A stretch of DNA of 13,916 bases from positions 1-13,916 of the forward strand of contig CAMCXJ010000046.1 in NCBI GenBank assembly GCA_945883455.1, read 5' to 3'. This document shows, in pieces, positions 6,108-12,374 of this stretch. The position numbers were made by a program, and so were the translations under genes. The notes under the pieces are model-generated. The model was given only the letters and a program-made list of their open reading frames with translations, made no database searches and was not told the origin of the DNA. Within the stretch, counting starts at the first letter, position 1. Each line of letters starts with the position of its first letter. The stretch comes from Prosthecobacter debontii (GTDB lineage Bacteria > Verrucomicrobiota > Verrucomicrobiia > Verrucomicrobiales > Akkermansiaceae).

Positions 6108-6946
6108 TTTAGTGTCGGCTCGCCAGTGAGCAGGCCGTGCTTTACGAGAAATTTATCCGCCTCGATGAGGGTGAGGGTGCGCCATGGATCTTTGTTGAAA
6201 AAGCTGTGCGGCTGTCCTTCCGCGATGTGGAGCTCAATGCTTTTCGTGCCGATACTTTTCCACTTCGCATGGGCGGTGTCCCAGCCATTTTTCCATGTGT
6301 CCTTGTCACCGAAAAACACGACGGCGGGCGGGAGATCGGCCTTCATGTGGGTGAGGATGTCGATTTCCGAATCTTTGTTGTCCTCGGGAGCGAATGCGGG
6401 GTTAAACCAGAGGTAGGCGACCACTTTCATATCGATGTCCTTGGGGTCGGCGGGGTCGTTGAGGCCGGGGTTCATGGTGGCGAGGGCGCTGATGTGCCCG
6501 CCCGCGCTGCCGCCGCCGGTAATGATGCGGGCGGGGTCGATGCCGAGTTCACCGGCGTTCTGCTTGAACCAGCGGATCGCGCTCTTCGCGTCAGTAACGC
6601 AAACGCGTTTCTTTGATACGCCTTGCGGGAGCTTCGGGCTTTCCTTCCCGAGCATCTGGTATTCCGCAGTGGCGCAGACCAGTCCCCGGCTGGCGAAGTA
6701 GGCGCAGGCGACGCGGAATTGTGACAACGTACCCCCAGTCCAGCCACCTCCATGGAAAAGGATCATGCCCGGCACTTGTGATTTCGTAGGGTCATGTTTT
6801 TTGGGAAAAAAGATCTCCATCTCGCGCTCCACACCGGCAGAGGTTTTGTAGGTGTAGGGCTTGCCGGTTGGGCCGTCGAAGCCCTTCTGTGCGAAAGCTT
6901 GAGTGGCGAGTGCGGGGGCGAAGAGCGCGAGAAGATATCTTTTCAT
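6086..6946 (-). CDS. Secreted alpha/beta hydrolase (esterase/acetylxylan-esterase-like, BD-FAE type)
   Basis: This is a 286-residue protein from ATG 6946. Residues 1-19 are a signal peptide (MKRYLLALFAPALATQAFA). The oxyanion motif HGGGW is at 65-69 and the nucleophile elbow GGGSAGG at 144-150, with Ser147. Asp214 or Asp216 in FFGDKD and His247 in GQPHSF complete the triad, and the length is normal. In Verrucomicrobia and Planctomycetes such exported hydrolases often lie beside sulfatases in polysaccharide-degradation loci, and here the downstream neighbour is a broken sulfatase. The last six residues (IPTSTS) are read from sequence that in another frame encodes sulfatase residues, so the natural C-terminus was probably altered by the deletion. 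The catalytic core is unaffected. The likely substrate is an acyl or acetyl ester on a glycan, inferred from family. Confidence 0.88.
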   Translation of the reverse strand: MKRYLLALFAPALATQAFAQKGFDGPTGKPYTYKTSAGVEREMEIFFPKKHDPTKSQVPGMILFHGGGWTGGTLSQFRVACAYFASRGLVCATAEYQMLGKESPKLPQGVSKKRVCVTDAKSAIRWFKQNAGELGIDPARIITGGGSAGGHISALATMNPGLNDPADPKDIDMKVVAYLWFNPAFAPEDNKDSEIDILTHMKADLPPAVVFFGDKDTWKNGWDTAHAKWKSIGTKSIELHIAEGQPHSFFNKDPWRTLTLIEADKFLVKHGLLTGEPTLKIPTSTS

Positions 6947-7123
6947 GATTTTTACTTATTAATACGATGCGATGGCGCGGGGATGTCACGGAAATTTTAC
7001 GGCGCGCCTCTGCGGAGAATCTCATTCGAAATAGCAACCCTTTACCGCACGATTTCTTCTCACCAAGCGCATCGCAATAGCGTTCAAACATCTCCAATGG
7101 ATGATTTTCAGGAAATCCTCTTC
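6947..7123. other. AT-richer spacer before the nucleotidyltransferase promoter
   Basis: This spacer is noticeably richer in A and T than the flanking genes. It must hold the minus-strand promoter for the hydrolase. A 22-codon plus-strand frame starts at ATG 7097 and ends at 7165 (MDDFQEILFYLDNRFRIKNL...). It looks protein-like, but its status as a gene is uncertain. Nothing else is recognisable. Confidence 0.35.
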
Positions 7124-7173
7124 TATCTGGATAATCGATTTCGAATCAAAAACCTTGCAAAATAATCCAGATA
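7124..7173. promoter_or_regulatory. Inverted repeat overlapping the nucleotidyltransferase promoter (probable operator)
   Basis: TATCTGGAT (7124-7132) and ATCCAGATA (7165-7173) are perfect inverted arms; extending each to 12 bases adds only one mismatch. The right arm falls between the -35 and -10 boxes, as expected for an autorepressed toxin-antitoxin-like operon. The left arm lies upstream of the -35 box. Confidence 0.6.
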
Positions 7174-7183
7174 CGGATAAAAT
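7155..7183 (+). promoter_or_regulatory. Sigma70-type promoter for the nucleotidyltransferase/winged-helix operon
   Basis: TTGCAA (7155-7160), a 17-base spacer, then TAAAAT (7178-7183). Transcription should start near 7190, only about five bases before ATG 7195, so the mRNA would be nearly leaderless. This fits the absence of a Shine-Dalgarno sequence. Confidence 0.65.
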
Positions 7184-7194
7184 GGCACTACTTT

Positions 7195-7788
7195 ATGAAG
7201 CAAATCTCGGAAAAGCAACTCGATGAGGCATTGGATCTCCTCGGTTCCCTGCTTGAGGAATCCGGTGTCTCCATTTCGCTCGTCGTCGCAGGTGGCAGTG
7301 CCTTGCTGGCTCAGAAAATCACTTCCCGCAACACCCATGATGTCGATGTGATCGCTTTGGACGGGGGCGACACACGTGCCTACCCGTTTCCAGCGGCCCT
7401 CACCGAAGCAGTCGCCCGGGTGGCGAGGGAACTGGATCTGGCTCCGAACTGGCTTAACAACTCCATGTCCCTCTTCCTTAGCCGCAACCAGTTGCCGGAA
7501 TTGGTCTGGTGGACTTTGGACACCCGCACTTACGGTTCCCGGCTCCAGGTCAGCTACATACGCCGCGACGGACTCATTCTGCTCAAACTCCACGCGGCGC
7601 TAGACCGGGACGAAGCCCGCGACCTGACGGATCTCACCGCCCTTAATCCCACTGCAGAGGAAACCGTGCGACATCTCAATTGGATACTCGAAGAGATCAT
7701 CGAGCAAACCACCCATCCGAAAATCGAACTCATCCTCAACCACCTCGGCCATGGCCATCTCCTTTCCAGATACCAGAAAGCACCTTGA
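7195..7788 (+). CDS. Nucleotidyltransferase-fold protein (DUF6036/AbiEii-like, possible toxin)
   Basis: This is a 197-residue protein from ATG 7195. VVAGGSALLAQ at 30-40 followed by NTHDVDVIA at 46-54 is the polymerase-beta-type signature: GGS, then 13 residues, then DxD (Asp49 and Asp51), the metal-binding pair. RRDGLILLKLHAALDRDEARDLTDL further on matches the conserved lysine and arginine/aspartate helix of AbiEii-like and DUF6036 proteins. I cannot place the third catalytic acidic residue. In AbiE and MenT systems such enzymes add nucleotides to tRNA or other targets and stop growth, with a DNA-binding partner as antitoxin. The next gene overlaps it by 38 bases and is winged-helix-like, so a paired role is likely. 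Family assignment is firm at fold level; the toxin role is inferred. Confidence 0.8.
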   Translation: MKQISEKQLDEALDLLGSLLEESGVSISLVVAGGSALLAQKITSRNTHDVDVIALDGGDTRAYPFPAALTEAVARVARELDLAPNWLNNSMSLFLSRNQLPELVWWTLDTRTYGSRLQVSYIRRDGLILLKLHAALDRDEARDLTDLTALNPTAEETVRHLNWILEEIIEQTTHPKIELILNHLGHGHLLSRYQKAP

Positions 7789-8776
7789 CGAACTGGCCGT
7801 CAATTTCCTCTGGCGCCAATGGTCCGCCATCGGCGTCGCGGGAGGTGCGCGCTCCGGCGACGCCTGGATGATCGACCCTGAAGCACTGGTGCTCGCCACA
7901 TCGCGTTTTGGACGCCACGACCCGCGCCTAATGGACGAGTCGCTCGATTGGCTCGCCCGCAACGGACGCAGGATCAACGTGCTTCGCCTACGCTCACTGG
8001 ATGAGGAATGGCCCGGCATTGCCGATGGACGCGTGCTTGCCGCCATGGCTGGCATTCTGGGGAAACAATCCGTCCTGCGGAAATGGCGTGGTATCGGCCA
8101 GCCCGCCGCCGCGGATGCGGCACCCGAGCCGCTCTTTTTCTCCTCCAAAGGCGGCTACCTGCCGGTTTTCGGCGATCCCGATCCCGTTTTCAAAGCCGCC
8201 GGTCTTCTGCGCGGCCCCGTGGAGCACCGTGGCATGAGCAAAGCCCCGGATGCCCGGATGCCCGGAAACCTGATCTTTCTCCTGCGCGCCCTGTTCGGGG
8301 TGAACGCCCGAGCGGAAATCTTCGCCTGGCTCCTGGTGCATGGCAACGGCAACCCCGCCGCCATCGCACGGGACACCGGCTATTTCATCAAGTCCGTCCA
8401 GCTCACCCTGAACGAACTGGAGGAATCCTGCCAGATACTCTCATCCCGCCGGGGCAGGGAGAAAATCTACCGCGTCATCGCCGACTCCTGGCACTTCCTC
8501 CTCTCCCACCACGGCAGCATCAAGGACGAACGCGTCTTCCCCGTCTGGCTCGATTGGATGCCCGTCTTCGCAATCATCACCCGCCTCGAGGAAACCTTCG
8601 CGATCCCGGATCTTGGGACAAAGTCAGAGCACATCCAGGCCATCAAGATCCGCGACACGCTCAAACCCGCCATCGACCGCGTCGCCGTCACCCATGGCTG
8701 GCGAACCACCACCGACCTACGCGGTGCCGACCTCATCAAAACCCTCCTCGCCGACCTCGACTCCCTCCTCGGCTAA
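7751..8776 (+). CDS. Winged-helix-like protein paired with the nucleotidyltransferase (possible antitoxin/regulator)
   Basis: This is a 341-residue protein from ATG 7751, starting 38 bases inside the preceding gene. Residues about 175-245 (LLRALFGVNARAEIFAWLLV, then NPAAIARDTGYFIKSVQLTL and a basic SSRRGREKIY turn) read as a winged helix-turn-helix: an N-terminal helix, a recognition helix, then a basic beta wing. The N-terminal 170 residues are not recognised, and the C-terminus (ITRLEETFAIPDL, IKIRDTLKPAIDRV) is helical. The overlap implies translational coupling and a fixed ratio. The obvious inference is an antitoxin and autorepressor acting on the inverted repeat at 7124-7173, in the manner of AbiEi with AbiEii, although the gene order is reversed (enzyme first) and the protein is larger than a typical antitoxin. 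It could instead be a regulator of an accessory island. Confidence 0.75.
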   Translation: MAISFPDTRKHLDELAVNFLWRQWSAIGVAGGARSGDAWMIDPEALVLATSRFGRHDPRLMDESLDWLARNGRRINVLRLRSLDEEWPGIADGRVLAAMAGILGKQSVLRKWRGIGQPAAADAAPEPLFFSSKGGYLPVFGDPDPVFKAAGLLRGPVEHRGMSKAPDARMPGNLIFLLRALFGVNARAEIFAWLLVHGNGNPAAIARDTGYFIKSVQLTLNELEESCQILSSRRGREKIYRVIADSWHFLLSHHGSIKDERVFPVWLDWMPVFAIITRLEETFAIPDLGTKSEHIQAIKIRDTLKPAIDRVAVTHGWRTTTDLRGADLIKTLLADLDSLLG

Positions 8777-8810
8777 GCTCCCGCCATGCCCAAGCTCTCC
8801 CTCAACTCCT

Positions 8811-9146
8811 CCAGGAAAACCAAACACACAACCCGCCGGGGAGATTCCGGTGGATTGGGCGTGGGGATAGATTGCGAAGGTGCTCACTGGCTCCACTCCA
8901 TCAGGCGACCAAACAGGTAGCTACGGAGGATACATCCCCTTTGTCCCTCCGGGTGACATAACGCAATCAACCTGGATTCGTAAAACAGAGCGCAATCTTA
9001 CTACGGATGGAATGAAGAGAACGCGACTTATTCCAGCAGGATCAACCGTGGTTGTTTGTATCGGATCGAACATTGGCAAAACCGGCATTCCCGCACCGAA
9101 AACAGCCATGCCCGGCAAGGAGACACGAATTGTTCACGGTGGTTGA
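8811..9146 (+). pseudogene. hsdS: Type I restriction specificity subunit remnant (hsdS), nonsense-mutated and truncated
   Basis: One frame reads NTQPAGEIPVDWAWG, a TAG stop at 8868-8870, then IAKVLTGSTPSGDQTGSYGG and IPFVPPGDI...LIPAGSTVVVCIGSNIGKTGI. This is the classic start of an HsdS target-recognition domain (E[IL]P.gW.W..i..vlTGsTPS, then a CIGS-IGKtGI stretch). The stop sits inside the conserved block and keeps frame on both sides. Only about 100 of the usual 400 or so residues remain; the sequence leaves the family after about 9090 and ends at TGA 9146. No second recognition domain, hsdM or hsdR is present. HsdS directs DNA sequence recognition in type I restriction-modification, so this piece is a dead relic of a defence locus left beside a tRNA gene. 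The open frame from GTG 8880 is part of it and is not a separate gene. Confidence 0.82.
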
Positions 9147-9158
9147 CCCCCAAAAGGA

Positions 9159-9183
9159 GAAAGCCCCGTAAAACGGGGCTTTC
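9159..9183 (-). terminator. Intrinsic terminator of the tRNA-fMet gene
   Basis: GAAAGCCCCGT (9159-9169) and ACGGGGCTTTC (9173-9183) form a perfect 11-base stem with a 3-base loop. Read on the minus strand it begins three bases after the tRNA 3' end and is followed by a CTCCTTTT run. Confidence 0.85.
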
Positions 9184-9185
9184 AT

Positions 9186-9262
9186 TGGTTGCGGGAGCAG
9201 GATTTGAACCTGCGGTCTTCAGGTTATGAGCCTGACGAGATACCTGACTTCTCCATCCCGCG
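9186..9262 (-). tRNA. Initiator tRNA-fMet (anticodon CAT)
   Basis: This 77-base gene on the minus strand has an encoded CCA end. The acceptor CGCGGGA pairs with TCCCGCA except at the first position, a C1-A72 mismatch that marks initiator tRNA. The D stem is GAGA/TCTC with A11-T24, another initiator trait. The anticodon stem is TCAGG/CCTGA around loop CTCATAA (anticodon bases are the complement of 9226-9228), and the T arm is GCAGG/CCTGC around TTCAAAT. The stem pairs nearest the loop are A29-T41, G30-C40 and G31-C39, so only two of the usual three consecutive G-C pairs are present. The hsdS relic ends about 40 bases past the tRNA 3' end. Confidence 0.97.
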
Positions 9263-9292
9263 TTTGGATGCCGATGATGTAACCGGATGGAA

Positions 9293-9322
9293 AAGATAGC
9301 GCGGCGTGAGGCGGATTGGCAA
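9293..9322 (-). promoter_or_regulatory. Probable promoter of tRNA-fMet
   Basis: On the minus strand: TTGCCA (complement of 9317-9322), an 18-base spacer, then TATCTT (complement of 9293-9298). Transcription would start near 9286, about 24 bases before the mature 5' end at 9262. Confidence 0.45.
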
Positions 9323-9373
9323 GTAGGAATTTGCTTACCTACGAAATTTCCGCTTCGATGCGTTTGCGTGGCT

Positions 9374-10270
9374 ATGGATTTGACAGAAACAGCGAAGGTG
9401 ATCTTCGAATGGGACGAATGGCGATTGATCTGCGATTCCCACCTCGCCGAGGCGCAGGTCTTCACGGAAGGGCCGAGGTTTCGGCGCGACCGCGGCGAGG
9501 AGCATCCCGTGGAGGATTTTCTTTTTCGCTACTACCCCTACCCCATCGCTCTACTCGAGCTCTGGCAACCGGAATTCGGAGTCTCGTTGCGCTTTGAAGA
9601 CATCGACGCCCTCCCCACCCGCTTCCTTGGCAAGCGCTACCGCACCGATGGCGGCGTGTGCGAACTCGATGTGAAATCGATTTCCGAAAAGGAGCGGCAG
9701 CGGCTTTCCTGGATTCAAAGCCTGCTTACCGCAACCCAGAGCCACGTGCCGTACTTCGCGTGCCATGGTTTGCACGAGTGGGCGATGGTGTATCGAGCCG
9801 AGGAAATCCGGCACTCGTCGCTTGCGCCGCTGCGGCTGACGCAGGAGGAAATCGACACGCTCGTGGAGTCCCGCCCCATTGCCTGCACGCACCATGATGC
9901 GTTCCGTTTTTTCGCGAAACAGGCTCTGCCACTGAACCGCATCCAGCCCACCCTCGATACCCGCCATGTGAACGAGCAGCCCGGCTGCATCCACGCGAAT
10001 ATGGATCTCTACAAGTGGGCCGCGAAGTCGATGCCGTGGATCGGTTCGGATCTGCTGTTGGAAATTTTCCGCCTCGCCACGCGCCTGCGTGATCTCGATA
10101 TGCGCGCCAGTCCCTACGACCTATCAGCTTGGGGAGTGGTGCCGGTGAAAATCGAAACGCCCGAAGGGCGGCGGGAGTATGAAGCGGAGCAGCGCAAGCT
10201 CGCCGAGGAGGCGCGCGGACTACGCGGGAAACTCATCGGCTCCTTGGGGCGCGTCATCGCTGTTGGATAG
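9374..10270 (+). CDS. Conserved protein commonly named 3-methyladenine DNA glycosylase
   Basis: This is a 298-residue protein from ATG 9374. The frame is open back to 9287, but that extension overlaps the tRNA promoter and reads poorly. Conserved blocks are GEEHPVEDFLFRYYPY (41-56), FACHGLHEWAMVYR (128-141), IACTHHDAFRFFA (169-181), EQPGCIHANMDLYKWA (201-216) and LDMRASPYDLSAWG (241-254). I recognise these from a widespread family in Actinobacteria and Verrucomicrobia that databases often call 3-methyladenine DNA glycosylase. The sequence shows no classical AlkA or MPG motif to me, so the enzymatic role should be treated as nominal. The concentration of His, Cys and Asp in the blocks suggests a metal or catalytic centre. 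It is a single gene, convergent with nadK, with two hairpins between them. Confidence 0.75.
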   Translation: MDLTETAKVIFEWDEWRLICDSHLAEAQVFTEGPRFRRDRGEEHPVEDFLFRYYPYPIALLELWQPEFGVSLRFEDIDALPTRFLGKRYRTDGGVCELDVKSISEKERQRLSWIQSLLTATQSHVPYFACHGLHEWAMVYRAEEIRHSSLAPLRLTQEEIDTLVESRPIACTHHDAFRFFAKQALPLNRIQPTLDTRHVNEQPGCIHANMDLYKWAAKSMPWIGSDLLLEIFRLATRLRDLDMRASPYDLSAWGVVPVKIETPEGRREYEAEQRKLAEEARGLRGKLIGSLGRVIAVG

Positions 10271-10315
10271 TTGGTACATGATGTACCAACGACGGACTGG
10301 GACTGCAAGTCCCAG
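10270..10315. repeat. Twin perfect hairpins between convergent genes
   Basis: GTTGGTACA (10270-10278) pairs with TGTACCAAC (10282-10290) around TGA. CTGGGACT (10297-10304) pairs with AGTCCCAG (10308-10315) around GCA. Both stems are perfect, and neither has a T run, so they are not standard intrinsic terminators although they may work as such. The layout resembles REP/BIME-type intergenic repeats. The first stem starts on the last base of the upstream stop codon. Confidence 0.65.
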
Positions 10316-10326
10316 CCACTTATGAA

Positions 10327-11181
10327 TTAAACGCCCTGCCAGCCCAGCTTTTGACGCAGGGCTTCGTAAAACGATGTCCCTTCCAGCCGCAGCAGGTGGA
10401 AGGAGCGGTCGGATTTTTTCACCGTAACGCGGTCACCGGGATCGATGCGGGTGGTGTCGCGGCCGTCGACATTGAACAGTAGCGGACCGTCATCCGCCCG
10501 TTCCGGCGAGATTTCGATTTCCACATCATCGGAAATTACTAGCGAACGCTGGCTGAGGCTGTGCGGGCAAATCGGAGTGATCACCATTACGGACGCTTGC
10601 GGGGCGATGAGAGGGCCGCCTGCGGAAAGCGAATAGGCTGTCGATCCGGTAGGTGTGGCGACGATCAGGCCGTCGGCGCGGTAGCGGTTGAGCCACTCGC
10701 CGTTGACCATGGCCTTGAGCGTGACTAGGCGTCCGGTTTCGCCGCGCGCCATGGTAACCTCGTTGAGTGCGTGGTAAACGAGGGTCGATCCGTCGGCGCG
10801 GATCACGGTGGCTTCAAGCAACATGCGGGGACTGGTCGTGAAGCGCCCCTCCGCCACGGCGTCCGCAAAACGCCCGATGTCGGCGTCGGTGCAGGTGGTC
10901 AGGAAGCCGAGTGTGCCGATGTTGATCCCAGCCACGGGCTTATTGAATTTTCCGAAACGGGAAACCGCGTGCATCATCGTGCCATCGCCACCGAGCACCG
11001 CCGCGATATCCACATGGTCGGCGAACTCACCCGCTAGGATGCCACCCTGCTGCCCCGCCATAGCGGCCGTGTCCCGCTCAATGATGCAGTGGCAGCCGCG
11101 CGCCTCCAACGCCGCGCGCAAAGCCAGCATCGTTTTCAATCCTCCGGCCTTCTGCGGGTTGAGCAAAATCCCTACTTTCAT
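10327..11181 (-). CDS. nadK: NAD kinase
   Basis: This is a 284-residue enzyme that phosphorylates NAD to NADP in the cytoplasm using ATP. GGDGTMM (64-70) is the signature nucleotide site, NIGTLGFLT (87-95) and LNEVTMARG (139-147) form the NAD site, and YRADGLIVATPTGSTAYS (167-184) with AGGP is the second signature. Length and order are normal. I place the start at ATG 11181 (MKVGILLNPQ), where the family normally begins. An upstream in-frame ATG at 11217 would add 12 residues encoded partly by the palindrome at 11195-11211. The LOG-family gene ends 61 bases upstream on the same strand, so the two probably share a transcript. Confidence 0.96.
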   Translation of the reverse strand: MKVGILLNPQKAGGLKTMLALRAALEARGCHCIIERDTAAMAGQQGGILAGEFADHVDIAAVLGGDGTMMHAVSRFGKFNKPVAGINIGTLGFLTTCTDADIGRFADAVAEGRFTTSPRMLLEATVIRADGSTLVYHALNEVTMARGETGRLVTLKAMVNGEWLNRYRADGLIVATPTGSTAYSLSAGGPLIAPQASVMVITPICPHSLSQRSLVISDDVEIEISPERADDGPLLFNVDGRDTTRIDPGDRVTVKKSDRSFHLLRLEGTSFYEALRQKLGWQGV

Positions 11182-11194
11182 TTTCGATAATTTG

Positions 11195-11211
11195 TCGGTG
11201 AATTTCACCGA
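11195..11211. promoter_or_regulatory. Perfect 17-base palindrome upstream of nadK
   Basis: TCGGTGAA (11195-11202) and TTCACCGA (11204-11211) flank one base, 14 bases before the nadK start and inside the LOG-nadK gap. It could be a repressor site or an RNA hairpin that tunes nadK translation. With a single-base spacer, a protein-binding site is more likely than a stable hairpin. Confidence 0.5.
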
Positions 11212-11242
11212 TGACAAGAAACTAAAGGTAGGCGTCCGGAAA

Positions 11243-12298
11243 TCATTTCCCGATCAACCTCCTTACGGTGGGGACGATCTCATCGAGTTCGCCCACGACG
11301 GTGAAGTCCCCTTCCCCGCACCATTCGTCGAGAAGATCGATAAGCGGAGTCCAGAACCTCACGCCGTCCTTGTCCATGCGGTCGAAGACGACGACCGGTT
11401 TCCCCGCCATACTTTTTTTGGATTGGTGGCGGAAGATCATAAGCGCGAGCATTTCCTGCACGGTTCCCGCGCCTCCGGGGAAAATCACGAAGGCAGCGGA
11501 GCGCTCGATCATGATCTCCATGCGGGTGTAGATGTCGGGCTTGAGCCAGAAACTCGAAAGCCCGGAGGGTAAGCCCTCCAGTTCGATGATGTGGGGCACG
11601 TTCGATCCGCCCGCCCAGCCGCCCGCGTCCACCGATCCGCGCACGACCTCGCCCATGATCCCGGATTTCCCGGCACCTGAGACGCAGCCCAAACGATTTT
11701 CCGCGAGAATTTTCCCCAAAGCGTAGCCATCCTCTAGGTAATCCTGTTGTTCGATGCTCGCGGAGCAGAACACGCAGACGTTTCCGAGGTTACCTTCCGG
11801 TTCCGGTGTCTCGAAGGACTCCGCGGCGGTATGCTCCAATTTTTCCCGACCGACATCGGGCAAGGCCTTGCCACGTGAATCCTCCAACAACCCGATGACC
11901 TTATCCACACACCCAGCTTCTAGAAGGTAGTCGCGGACGTTCTGTTTCACAGTACCAAGCGCCCTGAGATGATCGAGCAAAACGTAGAACTCCGTCCACG
12001 ATCCGTCGGAGTTCAACAGCACGGTGGGCTTGGCCTCCAGGTTCTTGTCGAGCGTCTGATAACCGACGAACACCGAAATCGCCTTGAACAGATCCTCCAA
12101 CGTCGCGCCGGGCGTAAACACGAAAGCGTCTGCCTCGATGATTTTCCGCTCGATGTTGGAGAGCGTGATGCGCTGGTCGCCATTCGAGTTGTAGATATCC
12201 CAGCCCTTGCTGAAAAGTTCGTAGAGTAACCGGGCGCGTATTTCCCGGTTCGGATCTTTCTCGCCCTTCATCGTTCCCGCCAATCTTACCTTCGCCAT
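11243..12298 (-). CDS. Two-domain LOG-family protein (nucleotide 5'-monophosphate phosphoribohydrolase-like)
   Basis: This is a 351-residue protein from ATG 12298 (MAKVRLAGTMKG), with AGGA about 12 bases upstream; the in-frame ATG at 12334 is less likely. The C-terminal half (172-351) is a canonical LOG/lysine-decarboxylase-like Rossmann domain: VCVFCSAS, GCVSGAGKSGIMGEVVRG, YTRMEIM and FPGGAGTVQE (273-282), the phosphoribohydrolase motif. LOG and PpnN enzymes split nucleoside monophosphates into free base and ribose 5-phosphate. Residues 1-140 look like a second, degenerate copy: FTPGATLEDLFKA stands where PGGxGTxxE would be, followed by KPTVLLNSDG like the KPVVVFD of the C-terminal domain. 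The N-terminal copy lacks the catalytic residues and may be regulatory or only help assembly. It is transcribed toward nadK and divergently from the cytosine deaminase gene 76 bases away. Confidence 0.88.
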   Translation of the reverse strand: MAKVRLAGTMKGEKDPNREIRARLLYELFSKGWDIYNSNGDQRITLSNIERKIIEADAFVFTPGATLEDLFKAISVFVGYQTLDKNLEAKPTVLLNSDGSWTEFYVLLDHLRALGTVKQNVRDYLLEAGCVDKVIGLLEDSRGKALPDVGREKLEHTAAESFETPEPEGNLGNVCVFCSASIEQQDYLEDGYALGKILAENRLGCVSGAGKSGIMGEVVRGSVDAGGWAGGSNVPHIIELEGLPSGLSSFWLKPDIYTRMEIMIERSAAFVIFPGGAGTVQEMLALMIFRHQSKKSMAGKPVVVFDRMDKDGVRFWTPLIDLLDEWCGEGDFTVVGELDEIVPTVRRLIGK

Positions 12299-12374
12299 CT
12301 TTCTGTTCCTGTTAGTTTGTTCCAATCCCGCCATTACTCTCGACTCGGTGCTTTCCCGGAAATAAGGTAAGTGT

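Noticed and set aside
8008..8961. 317-codon plus-strand frame inside and beyond the winged-helix gene
   Set aside because: Extreme Arg/Pro/His content; it overlaps the winged-helix frame and runs into the hsdS relic out of frame.
9186..9262. Duplicate of the tRNA 3' end as an integration scar
   Set aside because: I looked for a second copy of the T-arm and acceptor end elsewhere in the window and saw none, so no attachment-site pair is claimed.
10808..11572. 254-codon plus-strand frame across nadK and the LOG gene
   Set aside because: It is antisense to two genes with full family signatures and has no protein-like features of its own.
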